Assembly: GCF_014397245.1 (NCBI RefSeq)
Contig: NZ_JACLHY010000024.1
Coordinates: 1 to 64,000 of the forward strand
Direction of reading: 5' to 3'
Source: Arenibacter arenosicollis
GTDB taxonomy: Bacteria > Bacteroidota > Bacteroidia > Flavobacteriales > Flavobacteriaceae
DNA: 64,000 bases
Part shown: positions 37,340 to 46,976 of the stretch, piece after piece
How positions within the stretch are numbered: the first letter of the stretch is position 1
How the letters are laid out: each line of letters starts with the position of its first letter
Position numbers and translations under genes: made by a program
The notes under the pieces: generated by a model
Seen by the model: only the letters and a program-made list of their open reading frames with translations
What the model was told of the DNA's origin: nothing
Database searches by the model: none

Positions 37340-37804
37340 TTAAACGGTTTTGGAATTTGCAGCGGTTTTAATAGCCTTTTTGATTCGTATGTAAGTACCA
37401 CAGCGACAAATATTGCCGTTCATAGCTCCTTCGATTTCTTCATCGGTCGGATTGGGATTCTTTTTGAGAAATGCACTCGCGTTCATAATCTGGCCAGCCT
37501 GACAATATCCACACTGATACACATCTTCCTCCAACCATGCTTTTTGCACGGGATGATCTCCGTTTTCAGATAGTCCTTCGATGGTCGTAATCTCTTGATT
37601 ACCAACAGCCGACACAGGCAATTGGCAGGAACGTACGGCATTATCGCCAAGGTGTATGGTACAGGCACCGCATTGCGAAATACCACAACCGTATTTTGTG
37701 CCCACCAATTTTAGATGGTCCCTTAAGACCCAAAGAATGGGGGTAGTGGGATCTACATCCAATTGCTGAGTTTTTCCGTTGATTTTTAGATTGAAGTTTG
37801 CCAT
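37340..37804 (-). CDS. (2Fe-2S) small subunit of the molybdenum hydroxylase
   Basis: 154 residues with both iron-sulfur motifs of the family: [15 protein letters not shown] (plant-type cluster) and [10 protein letters not shown] with NICRCGTY (helical domain cluster). It is the IorA-type electron-transfer partner of the large subunit downstream. No signal peptide is visible; co-export with the Tat-dependent partner is the usual route. Confidence 0.9.
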   Translation of the reverse strand: MANFNLKINGKTQQLDVDPTTPILWVLRDHLKLVGTKYGCGISQCGACTIHLGDNAVRSCQLPVSAVGNQEITTIEGLSENGDHPVQKAWLEEDVYQCGYCQAGQIMNASAFLKKNPNPTDEEIEGAMNGNICRCGTYIRIKKAIKTAANSKTV

Positions 37805-38262
37805 GATTCTAGTGTAAGTAAATGAACTGGTATAAGTTACAAAATTAATTGAATGTTAAATAGGGGCATCTCAAATTATTTATCAAGAATGTATCCATGA
37901 ATGTGTTAAATTTCCATGGAAGACCTTAAACCAATCTTTTGGTTTCGCGGCCAAAATATAAGTTTCCTTTAAAAATCAGCATTTATTAATACTTTGAGCC
38001 GATAAAAATGTATAATCGGCTCAATTATTAATTATATATGAGCTAATTATTATGTTCTAACATTATAAGTACCATTCATAGGGGAGAGATCAAGAAATAT
38101 ATTTGGATTGATATATGACTTATTTTAAAGAGGCAAAACATTTATTTTGTCGATAAAATGACACAGTTAGTCTAAAAAAATAAACCCTAAAGGTAATTTT
38201 AGTTGTTCTTAAAGGTTTTAGTTTTAAATATTTTTTTAAACCAACCAATATTTAACCAACCA
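37805..38262. other. Divergent spacer with a TGAGCC inverted repeat
   Basis: TGAGCCGAT (37995-38003) and ATCGGCTCA (38015-38023) form a hairpin or operator; a third half-site ATGAGC follows after an AT-rich stretch (38039-38044). The same arrangement recurs at 59909-59955. No T-run follows the stem, so an operator is as likely as a terminator. The spacer must also carry the promoters of the hydroxylase pair and the beta-barrel gene. Confidence 0.55.
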
Positions 38263-39024
38263 ATGCACAAACTAAAATTTTCTTTCATTTTCGTTTTTTT
38301 AATAGGCTATCAGGTATTTTCCCAAAATGAAACAGCCTTGGGCAAGAATATGGTAAAGTTCAACTTGGCGGGCGTAACTTCCAGGAATTATCAAATTGGA
38401 GCGGAACGGGTTTTGTTCAAACCTATTTCCGTGGCCGTATGGTATAGTACCGTTCCCATGGGCAAAGGCCCTTCTATCTATTCAACCAAATACGTATTAG
38501 GCATTGATGCACTGGCCGATTTGGTTGAAGAATCCGAAGTGGAATATAATGCGTTTACTGCAGAAATCAGGGTTTATTTGGGCAAGGGGAATGCAAAAGG
38601 GTTTTATTTCGCGCCATTTTATCAAACTTCAAAATACAATCTTAAGGATTTCCCTTTTAAATATGAATCCGATAGTGGTACAACCGACCAACTGCAGGAT
38701 GGAAAGGGAGCTATTTATAGGGATAACTATGGTCTTATGTTAGGCGTGCAATTCAACATAGGCAAACACTTTGTTATAGATGTCTTTCTTGGTCCGCAGC
38801 TCGCATCGGCAACGGGTCATTTAACAGCATTGGCGCCAAACCTAATATCAAATGATGAGCAAAATTCTTTGGCGTCTAATCTTGAGGAAGTTTTTCGGGG
38901 AGAAACGGATTTGGTCTCCGAAATAGGTATGATAGTGACAAGTAGAACAGGAGCACATGTGGAAATGTATCCTGATAGTTGGATTGATTTTAGGGGTGGA
39001 CTGAACCTTGGTTTTAGGTTTTAA
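38263..39024 (+). CDS. Outer-membrane beta-barrel protein, function unknown
   Basis: 253 residues from the ATG at 38263; the longer frame has 20 extra N-terminal residues that break up the signal peptide. Signal peptide ends QVFSQ (residues 1-20). The rest alternates polar and aromatic residues as in small outer-membrane barrels (KNMVKFNLAGVTSRNYQIGAERV, NYGLMLGVQFNIGKHFVIDVFLG) and ends LNLGFRF with terminal Phe. It probably forms an operon with the lipoprotein 52 bp downstream. Confidence 0.75.
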   Translation: MHKLKFSFIFVFLIGYQVFSQNETALGKNMVKFNLAGVTSRNYQIGAERVLFKPISVAVWYSTVPMGKGPSIYSTKYVLGIDALADLVEESEVEYNAFTAEIRVYLGKGNAKGFYFAPFYQTSKYNLKDFPFKYESDSGTTDQLQDGKGAIYRDNYGLMLGVQFNIGKHFVIDVFLGPQLASATGHLTALAPNLISNDEQNSLASNLEEVFRGETDLVSEIGMIVTSRTGAHVEMYPDSWIDFRGGLNLGFRF

Positions 39025-39076
39025 AGTATGTCCTAAGCATAAATGGTACAACCTTTAATTACAAAATATTAAACAT

Positions 39077-39631
39077 ATGACAATGAAAACAAGAGTTAAA
39101 AATAATTTTAAGCATGTACTCTATATAGCGCTCATCTTTATTCTTTCAGCTTGCTCAAAGGAAGATATGCATAGTGGAGCTTATGCCACCAGATACAAAG
39201 TAAAAGTTACTATGACCGGAGATTTACATGCATTCCAACAAACATTGGAAGTAAGAGGTACTGACTTTCAAGGAAATTATGGGGCAGGCCTGAATTCCTC
39301 CCCAGTTGCAATTTCTGAAGCACAAGATCCTGAAAGTGAATTTGGTTTTAGCAATACGCATTTGGAGGGATATTATAATGAAGATTTAGGTAGTCAAGAG
39401 AAATTTTTGCTATTTGGAGATCATAAACACACCTTTTACGTTTCATATAGCAATATTCCAAAGCAAGATATCGGTTCGTACTCAATGACCATTAATATTG
39501 TGGTCTATAAAAGTGATGATGATATTGTGCTTACTTCTACATACCCAGAGATAGAGAACGTTACCAAAACCTTTACTACACAAAGTGAAAACACCAAATT
39601 AGAATGGTTCTACAGTTATGAGGATGAATGA
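39077..39631 (+). CDS. Hypothetical lipoprotein
   Basis: 184 residues with a lipobox near FILSAC. The mature part reads as a single beta-sandwich (RYKVKVTMTGDLHAFQQTLEV, HTFYVSYSNIP, YSMTINIVVYKSDDD). No family recognised. It follows the beta-barrel gene by 52 bp. A 60-codon frame overlaps its stop codon but is not convincing. Confidence 0.65.
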   Translation: MTMKTRVKNNFKHVLYIALIFILSACSKEDMHSGAYATRYKVKVTMTGDLHAFQQTLEVRGTDFQGNYGAGLNSSPVAISEAQDPESEFGFSNTHLEGYYNEDLGSQEKFLLFGDHKHTFYVSYSNIPKQDIGSYSMTINIVVYKSDDDIVLTSTYPEIENVTKTFTTQSENTKLEWFYSYEDE

Positions 39632-39881
39632 AATTCGCTCATACAGCCACAACGTTTAATGAATACAGTGAAGTGGCTGATCGTAAATTTTCAGTAAATG
39701 TATCTAGAGACCAACATACAAGAATTTTTGCCTCTGTACTTAAAGTAATGAAAGAACAAAAAAGCAATTTTTGGGTAAATTTTTGGCACCTTCCTAATGG
39801 TTTTTCTTAAAAAATTGAGGAACGATAAGGCACAAAATTCCACGGGATTTAGCATAGATTGAAACTCAATATTCTAGATTA

Positions 39882-40481
39882 TTACCTCAAATGTTTTTTT
39901 GTATGGGTGCTAAAAATAAGCATCAATATCATCTCATATTTCTTGCCCAATTTTTCTCTAAGGATTCCAAAGGCTTTGGTAATTTGCCCCTCAACTGTCT
40001 TCTTGGAAACGTTAAGGTATTCCGATATTTCGATATTGGTTAGGCCTTCTTTTTTACTCATTAGAAAAATCTGCTTGCATTTGGGAGGTAATTCCTGAAT
40101 AGCATCGAAAAGTATGTTTAATATTTTTTGCTCTTGAATTTCATCCTTTTCTTCAATGGCTAATTCCAAAGCTGCTATATATTTTTTCTCCAAAGCCATT
40201 ACGGCCTTGCCTTTACGGTACTGGTCAATAAATTTATTATGTACGGATTTGTACAAATAATTTTCCAAGGAAAAGTCATGTTTCAGTTTGTTTCGCTTTT
40301 CCCAGATCTGAACAAAGACATTTTGTACAATATCTTCGGCCATAAGATCATCCCTAATAAGACTGTTGGCATAAACACATAGTCGATTGTGATAGTGTTC
40401 CACCAAATATCCATAGGCACCTTCATTGCCTTTTTTTAAACCTTCGATTAGAGCGGATTGGTTCTCAAAATTCCACCTCAT
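39882..40481 (-). CDS. FecI-like ECF sigma factor (locus 1)
   Basis: 199 residues from the ATG at 40481 (MRWNFENQ); a longer frame adds 40 residues translated from promoter sequence. Region 2 includes YANSLIRDDLMAEDIVQNVFVQIWEKR, and region 4 includes LTNIEISEYLNVSKKTVEGQITKAF. It is divergent from fecR with 110 bp between. The FecI class is activated when the STN domain of a loaded SusC signals through FecR, and it then directs transcription of the transport genes. A paralogue lies at 60182 and a decayed third copy at 53316. Confidence 0.92.
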   Translation of the reverse strand: MRWNFENQSALIEGLKKGNEGAYGYLVEHYHNRLCVYANSLIRDDLMAEDIVQNVFVQIWEKRNKLKHDFSLENYLYKSVHNKFIDQYRKGKAVMALEKKYIAALELAIEEKDEIQEQKILNILFDAIQELPPKCKQIFLMSKKEGLTNIEISEYLNVSKKTVEGQITKAFGILREKLGKKYEMILMLIFSTHTKKHLR

Positions 40482-40543
40482 TTTACGATTTGGATTTTTT
40501 TTATTTATAATTCTGGTAAATATGAAAAAAAAATGTGAAAAAA

Positions 40544-40571
40544 GTAAGGGTTTCTTAAAATGGCTTCGTAT
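40544..40571 (+). promoter_or_regulatory. Putative FecI-type promoter of fecR (locus 1)
   Basis: GTAAGGG (40544-40550), 16 bases, then CGTAT (40567-40571). The same GGG-N16-CGTAT arrangement, with TAAAATGG between, precedes the second fecR at 60836-60863. It lies 20 bp before the ATG. Confidence 0.6.
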
Positions 40572-40591
40572 AAATGTGAATTGTATAACGA

Positions 40592-41758
40592 ATGAAACCA
40601 AAAAAGGTACATAGATTAATAGTAAAATATATTACGTCTTCAATTTCAGGTGCGGAGTTGGATCAATTGGAAATTGAACTGAAAAAGCCTTCAAACGATC
40701 AAATTTTTAACGATTATACAAGATTAAATTATAGAATTGACCGTAAAATGAAAAGCTACGATACCGAGAAATCAAAACAACTTTTACTGGATAAAATTAA
40801 GAAGGACAAGGGGAATCTTGAAAAGCTCAAATATAGAAATGTCCTCAAGTATGCTGCCATTATTATTTTTTCCATGACTTTGGGGTACTTTGTCAATGAC
40901 AAACTTTCCAATGAGGCCACTACTGAAGAATTCGCACCTAAAGAGAATTTTATTACCCTGGAACGTGAAGATGGAAATATCCAAGTTATTTCAGAAGATG
41001 GCACTTCGGAAGTAATTGACTCGGAAGGCAATGTAGTTGGCTCCCAAGTGGGAAATCAACTTGTATATGCCAATGGCAGCATTTCCATTTCGGAAGAACC
41101 TGTCTACAATACACTTCATGTGCCTTACGGGAAACATTTTAAATTGAAATTATCAGATGGCTCCTTAGCTTACTTGAACGCGGGTTCTTCCATTAAGTAT
41201 CCAGTAGAGTTTATAAAAGGTAAAGATCGTACTGTATTCTTAACAGGGGAGGCATTTTTGGAAGTGGCGGAAGATAAAGAACATCCATTTATTGTAAAGG
41301 CAGCTAATTTGGATATTAGGGTTTTCGGAACAAAGTTCAATGTATCGGCGTATCCGGAGGATATAGTTAAAGACGTTGTGTTGGTAGAGGGATCTGTTGG
41401 GTTGTATTCAGGAACCGATATGAGCATAGGCAATGAAGGAACAGTTCTTACACCTGGCCTCAAGGGCAGCTATGACAATACAAAGGGAAATATTACTACC
41501 GAACCAGTTGTTACCAGTATATACACTTCGTGGGTTCAGGGTGTATTGGTATTTAGAAATATGACGTTCGAAAATATTCTTAAAAAATTGGAACGGCATT
41601 ACAATGTCAAGATCGTCAATAAAAATTCGAAACTGGCTTCGGCTAAATTCAACGCCAGTTTTGATGATATGCCTATCGATAAAATTTTGGAATACTTTAA
41701 AGGGGAATACAATATTGATTACTCGGTAATTAATGACAACGAAATAATTGTAAACTAA
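40592..41758 (+). CDS. FecR-like anti-sigma factor (locus 1)
   Basis: 388 residues. A cytosolic N-terminal part (about 1-82) is followed by one TM segment (YAAIIIFSMTLGYFV), then the periplasmic FecR domain (DIRVFGTKFNVSAYPED, about 250-270) and a C-terminal STN-like domain (about 315-388; MTFENILKKLERHYNVKIVN). It holds its sigma factor until the SusC receptor signals. The order fecI (divergent), fecR, susC, susD is the common layout of regulated polysaccharide loci. Confidence 0.92.
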   Translation: MKPKKVHRLIVKYITSSISGAELDQLEIELKKPSNDQIFNDYTRLNYRIDRKMKSYDTEKSKQLLLDKIKKDKGNLEKLKYRNVLKYAAIIIFSMTLGYFVNDKLSNEATTEEFAPKENFITLEREDGNIQVISEDGTSEVIDSEGNVVGSQVGNQLVYANGSISISEEPVYNTLHVPYGKHFKLKLSDGSLAYLNAGSSIKYPVEFIKGKDRTVFLTGEAFLEVAEDKEHPFIVKAANLDIRVFGTKFNVSAYPEDIVKDVVLVEGSVGLYSGTDMSIGNEGTVLTPGLKGSYDNTKGNITTEPVVTSIYTSWVQGVLVFRNMTFENILKKLERHYNVKIVNKNSKLASAKFNASFDDMPIDKILEYFKGEYNIDYSVINDNEIIVN

Positions 41759-41846
41759 ATAACTAAAACTCAAATAAAAACTGCCAATGAAAAACTAAAA
41801 ACAATAAAAAACTCACTTTGTTTCTCCCCAAGAAGGGAATAAAAAA

Positions 41847-41874
41847 ATCGGAAAATGTCTCACCATTTCCCGAT
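41847..41874 (+). promoter_or_regulatory. Conserved hairpin in the susC leader (locus 1)
   Basis: ATCGGAAAATG pairs with CATTTCCCGAT (one G-T) around TCTCAC, 53 bases before susC. A hairpin with the same loop pattern stands in the other susC leader. There is no T-run, so it is not a simple terminator. Confidence 0.6.
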
Positions 41875-41926
41875 CAGTAGAAGTGATTAACCACAATGTA
41901 TAACCACAATCAAACATTATAAAAGT

Positions 41927-44900
41927 ATGAAAAAAATTCTTGACCAAAAGAGAAGGTCGTACCCATTGCTTAAACTCAGTTTAAAGATGAAGATCAGTAT
42001 GTTATTCATGTTTTTGGTACTGTTTACCATGCAGGCCAATTCATCCTATGCACAGCGTACAAAGATAACATTGGACCTTAACAACGTAACGGTAGAAAGG
42101 CTTATTGATGAAATTGAAAGTCAAACCGATTTTCATTTTGTATACCAAATAAAGGAAGTTGATCTAAATCGTTTAGTAAGTGTAAAAGCCAATAAGGAGC
42201 TTGTTACCAGTATTCTGAAAAGGATATTTGGGAATACAAGAACCACGCACAATGTTGTGGATAAGCAAATATTTCTAAAAGAACGTGGTGTTTCAGGGAG
42301 TACTGACAATTCAAAGTTCTTGTCCAGTTTCTATAAATTTCAATCCACGGTTTCTGGACAAATTGTAGATGACAATGGCGCCCCTTTATCCGGTGCAAAC
42401 ATCGTTGAAAAAGGAACAACCAACGGTGTTACAGCCGATTTTGACGGAAATTTCACTATAGAAGTTACTGGTGAAAATGCCGTTTTGGTTGTATCCTATA
42501 TCGGGTTTGCCACCAAGGAGGTACAGGTAAACGGACAGACCAGTCTTAGTGTAGTTTTAGTGGAAAGTGCGGCTGGCTTGGACGAGGTAGTATTAATAGG
42601 TTACGGTGAAGTTCGCAGAAAGGATTTGACTGGTTCCGTGAGTAAAGTTGGTGGGGCGGATTTGGAAAACCTTCCGGTAGCTAGGATAGACCAATCTTTG
42701 CAGGGAAGGGCTTCCGGTGTTCAAGTTTCACAAATTAGCGGTGAGCCCGGTACGGCTACGACTATAAGGATACGTGGCGGTAATTCTATCCAAGGAAACA
42801 ATGAACCACTTTGGGTAATAGATGGAATTATCGTAGGAACCGATTATAATTTGAGCAACCTGAATACAAACGATATTCAATCCATAGATATTCTGAAAGA
42901 TGCCGTTGCCGTTTCTATATATGGTACTAGAGGTGCCAATGGAGTTATATTGGTCACAACAAAAAGTGGAGCCGGTGCCACGCCTGGAAAACCGAATGTG
43001 TCGATTAATGCATACACCGGGCTTCAGTCCATGGTTACCCAGGTAGATTTCCTTGATGGTCCCCAACATGCGGCCTATGCCAATGAGGATGCCACATTTA
43101 GAAATGCTGCTTTGCCTTTTCCCGATCTTTCCAGTGTTCCCAATGTAGATTGGATTGATCAGGTAACGCATACGGCCCCGGTTCAAAATATAGATGTTTC
43201 GGTATCAGGTGTTTCCGAGAGTAGAAATGTCAATTATTATGTATCCGGAAATTATTTTGAACAGGATGGTCTTGTTAGGGCTACAGGAATCAATAAATAT
43301 ATTTTCAGGACCAATTTGGATATTAAACTTTCTGAAATGTTCAAAGTAGGTTTCAGGGTGAATATTTCCAAACTGAAAAAGGAAAATAACAAATTTAGCT
43401 TAGATGATCTTTTTCTATTCACTACTCCTACAAGAGCAATTTATGACGAAAATGGGAATTATACCGCTTTAGATCCAATTACGGACGGAATAGCATCAAA
43501 TTATGAAGCCGATATCCAACTAAAACAGAACCATAATTTGGAAACCAATATATTGGGTAATCTGTATATGGAGTTCAGACCCATTTTAAATTTGGTATTC
43601 AAATCGACTTTTAGCCCCGAATTGAACAACTTTAAAAGGAATATTTTTAATCCCGGTGCACTACCTAACAATTTAATTGTACAAAATGGAGGGAATGCCG
43701 AGGTGCGCAATTCAGTGAGAACGGGATATATCAATGAGAACACCTTAACGTATAATAGGACCATTGGTCAAGACGATTATTTAACTGTTTTGGCAGGGTT
43801 TACCATCCAAAAAACGGAACTTGAGGAAAGCGTGGCCCGGGCTTATCAAATATCAAACGATGTTACTGGATATAATAATCTTGGTTTTGGATCTAATCCT
43901 ACACGTAACGAAGTAGTTTCGGGTTATGATTCTTTTCAACTGGCTTCATGGCTAGGGAGGGTAAATTATTCCTTGAAGGATAAATACCTTTTCACTATAG
44001 TGGGGAGGGTAGATGGTTCCTCTCGTTTTGCCCCTGGCAACAAGTATGCATTTTTTCCTTCTGGAGCTTTTGCCTGGAAGTTAAGTGAGGAGGAATTTAT
44101 TCAAAATCTCAATGTTTTCAGTGAACTTAAGTTTCGTACCAGTTATGGGAGATCGGGAAGCCAGGCAATACCTTCTTATAGGACATTGGCTATTTTAAAT
44201 GGAGCCAATACCACATTTAATGGGATAGAACAACCAGGTGTTGTTTTGGGGAGACCTGAAAATCCAGAATTAAAATGGGAGACTACCAAGCAGTTGGATA
44301 TAGGTCTAGAGATGGGATTTTTTAATAATAGACTATCCGTTGAGTTTGATTATTACAAAAAAAACACAGAAGATCTCTTGCTCGATGCCCGATTGCCTAG
44401 GCAAACGGGCTTTGTAAGCAAATTGCAAAATATTGGCAAGGTGGAAAATAAAGGTGTGGAGTTTATGGTCAATAGTGTAAACGTTACAAATGACAGTTTT
44501 AAGTGGACTTCATCTCTGTCTCTATCTAGTAATAATAACAAGGTTGTAGACTTGGGGGGTGTCGATTTCATTAATCTTGCTACGCCTGCACAACAGGGAG
44601 GAACCGGAGCACGTCTTATAGTTGGCGAAAGTGCTCCTGTATTTACAGGGGTTCGTTATTTGGGAACATGGAAGTCGCAAGAAGAGATCGATGCTGCTGG
44701 ATTGGGAGGTAGTCAAGATGTAGGTGGTCCCCACTTTGATGATACCAATGGTGATGGAGAGGTTAATGAAGAAGACTTTGTGGTATTAGGCAGTCCTCAA
44801 CCCGATTTCTATTTTGGTCTTGGCAATACATTGTCATATAAAAACCTTGACTTGGATTTTTTCTTTCAGGGTACCTATGGCAATGAAGTTTTTAATAGTC

Positions 44901-45307
44901 TTACCCAAACCGCATTTTTTGGCCGTTCGGAAACAACAAAATATGCCGAAACACTCAACAGGTGGACACCTGACAATCCAACATCGGATATTCCTAGAGC
45001 AGGTGCTGTAGCAGCACTTTCGGAAATATACAACAACTCGGCCATGATCGAAGATGGTTCACATATTCGTCTTAAAAGCTTGAGATTGGGCTATAATATC
45101 CCTGTGGATAAATTAGGTTTGAAAGAGTTTAAAGCAATCAATGTATATGTTACTGGCACCAATCTTTTTATTATTTCTGATTTTAGATTAAAAGATCCAG
45201 AAACCAGCCAGTTTGATAGGGATCAGGAAAATCTTTCCATGGGATTCTCAAGAGGACAATATCCTACCTCCAGAACAATTTCCGCAGGGGTCAAAGTTAA
45301 TTTCTAA
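41927..45307 (+). CDS. susC: SusC-like TonB-dependent receptor with STN signalling domain (locus 1)
   Basis: 1126 residues. Signal peptide (about 22-43, ending SYAQ), STN domain (about 47-115), CarboxypepD_reg domain (about 140-220; VSGQIVDDNGAPLSGANI), plug (about 235-345; RIRGGNSIQGNNEPLWVIDG) and a long barrel ending AGVKVNF. It imports oligosaccharides with the SusD lipoprotein encoded 47 bp downstream. The STN domain fits signalling to the FecR/FecI pair upstream. The glycan is unknown, but the flanking sulfatases point to a sulfated one. Confidence 0.95.
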   Translation: MKKILDQKRRSYPLLKLSLKMKISMLFMFLVLFTMQANSSYAQRTKITLDLNNVTVERLIDEIESQTDFHFVYQIKEVDLNRLVSVKANKELVTSILKRIFGNTRTTHNVVDKQIFLKERGVSGSTDNSKFLSSFYKFQSTVSGQIVDDNGAPLSGANIVEKGTTNGVTADFDGNFTIEVTGENAVLVVSYIGFATKEVQVNGQTSLSVVLVESAAGLDEVVLIGYGEVRRKDLTGSVSKVGGADLENLPVARIDQSLQGRASGVQVSQISGEPGTATTIRIRGGNSIQGNNEPLWVIDGIIVGTDYNLSNLNTNDIQSIDILKDAVAVSIYGTRGANGVILVTTKSGAGATPGKPNVSINAYTGLQSMVTQVDFLDGPQHAAYANEDATFRNAALPFPDLSSVPNVDWIDQVTHTAPVQNIDVSVSGVSESRNVNYYVSGNYFEQDGLVRATGINKYIFRTNLDIKLSEMFKVGFRVNISKLKKENNKFSLDDLFLFTTPTRAIYDENGNYTALDPITDGIASNYEADIQLKQNHNLETNILGNLYMEFRPILNLVFKSTFSPELNNFKRNIFNPGALPNNLIVQNGGNAEVRNSVRTGYINENTLTYNRTIGQDDYLTVLAGFTIQKTELEESVARAYQISNDVTGYNNLGFGSNPTRNEVVSGYDSFQLASWLGRVNYSLKDKYLFTIVGRVDGSSRFAPGNKYAFFPSGAFAWKLSEEEFIQNLNVFSELKFRTSYGRSGSQAIPSYRTLAILNGANTTFNGIEQPGVVLGRPENPELKWETTKQLDIGLEMGFFNNRLSVEFDYYKKNTEDLLLDARLPRQTGFVSKLQNIGKVENKGVEFMVNSVNVTNDSFKWTSSLSLSSNNNKVVDLGGVDFINLATPAQQGGTGARLIVGESAPVFTGVRYLGTWKSQEEIDAAGLGGSQDVGGPHFDDTNGDGEVNEEDFVVLGSPQPDFYFGLGNTLSYKNLDLDFFFQGTYGNEVFNSLTQTAFFGRSETTKYAETLNRWTPDNPTSDIPRAGAVAALSEIYNNSAMIEDGSHIRLKSLRLGYNIPVDKLGLKEFKAINVYVTGTNLFIISDFRLKDPETSQFDRDQENLSMGFSRGQYPTSRTISAGVKVNF

Positions 45308-45354
45308 AACAACAAGCTATGCATTATTTAGAAACAACATATAAGATTAAGAAA

Positions 45355-46875
45355 ATGAAACAATATATTAATATTTTACTACTAATAACCGTCATTACTT
45401 TGCTTTTTGGCTGTGATAAATTTTTGGAGGAGGAACCTAGGGATCTTGCCTCGCCTTCCAATTTTTTTAATACACCTACGGAATTTGATTTGGCCATAGT
45501 GGGATTGTACAATATTTACAAAGGCAATTCCCTGCATGGAAAAATTGGGTTGGACAGATATTATGAGAACGGGGCCGATATTATTGGACCAAATAGAATT
45601 TTTGGTCAGGTAGAACCTACTCAGGCTTACACCTTGAGTGAAAGCAATATTGGTGCAATCGATCAAGGTGCAGGCGCACCTTTAACTTGGCAAAATTTAT
45701 ATGCCATTATTCTTAATGCAAATACAATTTTAGAACAATTGGATATAAATCAAACATTGACGCAGGACGAAAGGAGCCTTTTTGAAGGCCAAACTTTGTT
45801 CCTAAGGTCCTATGCCTATTACCATTTAACTAATCTTTGGGGTAACGTGCCATATTACAGGGACAATCTCCCCATAAGTGAAATACAGGTGTTACCAAGA
45901 ACGGACAAAACCTTGATTAGGGACGAAATACTTGTTGACCTTCGAAGGGCGCAAGACTTAATGCCTAATTCGCTATCTGAAACAGACCAGGGAAAAGCCA
46001 CCAAATGGGCTGCTGCCACAGTTATGGTAAAAATATTACTTACTCAGAAAAAATGGGAACAGGCACGGGACAAAGCATTGGACATAATCAATAGCTCCCC
46101 TCACGATTTATTGGATGATTACGCTGCGGTATTCGATCCCAATAACGAATACAATGATGAAAATATTTGGGAAATAGATTTTGTCAGAGATGTAAGAAGT
46201 AATGATTGGGTGGATCATTTTACCCCACGGATAAGGGACGAACCTAAGGACCCTACTCAGCAAAATGCCTTAAGTGCGGCTTTGGGAGAAAGAAGTGAAG
46301 GTTTTACCGGTTATGGCCTATCGATACCGTTACCGGGTTATGTCAATGATTTTCCATTGGACGACCTTAGAAGGTCACAAAATATTGTTACCGAATATCT
46401 TGGGTTTGAACTTAATTTTCCATATATGCCCAAAATGTGGAATCTAGACCAGGTAAATTCGCCTAGGGGTAACCATGGGGACAATAAGATTATATTTAGG
46501 TTAGCTGACGTGTACCTTATGGTAGCGGAAGCGGAAAATGAACTTAACGGTCCTGCAAGCGCCTACCAGTATATTAATAAGGTTCGGGAAAGGGCCTATG
46601 AGCCAGATCAGCCATTGGCAGGTCTTACCCAGGAAACTTTCCGTCAGGCTATTTATGACGAAAGACGATGGGAGCTCGGGGGCGAAGGACATAGGCGAAT
46701 GGACTTGATTAGATGGGGTATACTTTTGGACGTGGTGAAAACTACGGAGTATCGTATTTATAACCCTGCAGCTAATATACAGCCACATCATATATTGCTT
46801 CCTATCCCCCCAGAAGAGTTTTCTTTGAATCCAGCTCTATTGGAATCGGACCCAACGAACAACGGATATAGATAA
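45355..46875 (+). CDS. susD: SusD-like glycan-binding lipoprotein
   Basis: 506 residues from the ATG at 45355; the upstream ATG at 45319 adds 12 residues that do not fit a signal peptide. Lipobox LLFGC gives lipidated Cys20, followed by DKFLEEEPRDLASPSNFF. TPR-like helices and the conserved C-terminal RRWELGGEGHRRMDLIRWG and HHILLPIPPEEFSLNP are present. It caps the SusC barrel and captures glycan at the surface. A terminator hairpin follows, separating it from sulfatase block 2. Confidence 0.95.
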   Translation: MKQYINILLLITVITLLFGCDKFLEEEPRDLASPSNFFNTPTEFDLAIVGLYNIYKGNSLHGKIGLDRYYENGADIIGPNRIFGQVEPTQAYTLSESNIGAIDQGAGAPLTWQNLYAIILNANTILEQLDINQTLTQDERSLFEGQTLFLRSYAYYHLTNLWGNVPYYRDNLPISEIQVLPRTDKTLIRDEILVDLRRAQDLMPNSLSETDQGKATKWAAATVMVKILLTQKKWEQARDKALDIINSSPHDLLDDYAAVFDPNNEYNDENIWEIDFVRDVRSNDWVDHFTPRIRDEPKDPTQQNALSAALGERSEGFTGYGLSIPLPGYVNDFPLDDLRRSQNIVTEYLGFELNFPYMPKMWNLDQVNSPRGNHGDNKIIFRLADVYLMVAEAENELNGPASAYQYINKVRERAYEPDQPLAGLTQETFRQAIYDERRWELGGEGHRRMDLIRWGILLDVVKTTEYRIYNPAANIQPHHILLPIPPEEFSLNPALLESDPTNNGYR

Positions 46876-46883
46876 AAATTTTT

Positions 46884-46919
46884 TTATAAGCTGGTTCGGG
46901 AAACCGAGCCAGCTTATAA
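46884..46919. terminator. Strong hairpin after susD
   Basis: A 16-bp stem, TTATAAGCTGGTTCGG against CCGAGCCAGCTTATAA (one G-T), with a GAAA loop. An A/T tract precedes it and only a short T stretch follows, so read-through into sulfatase 5 is possible. Confidence 0.7.
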
Positions 46920-46976
46920 TTATTGAATCTAAAAAAATCGGATAATTACAACTATTTCAGTTTTTATACATACAGT

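Noticed and set aside
35109-37804. Molybdenum hydroxylase pair as part of the sulfatase operon or as CO dehydrogenase
   Set aside because: It is on the opposite strand with a terminator between, and no FAD-binding medium subunit or CO-dehydrogenase-specific active-site loop is seen.
39628-39810. 60-codon frame overlapping the stop of the lipoprotein gene
   Set aside because: No signal, domain or conserved pattern; the ATGA overlap is the only support.
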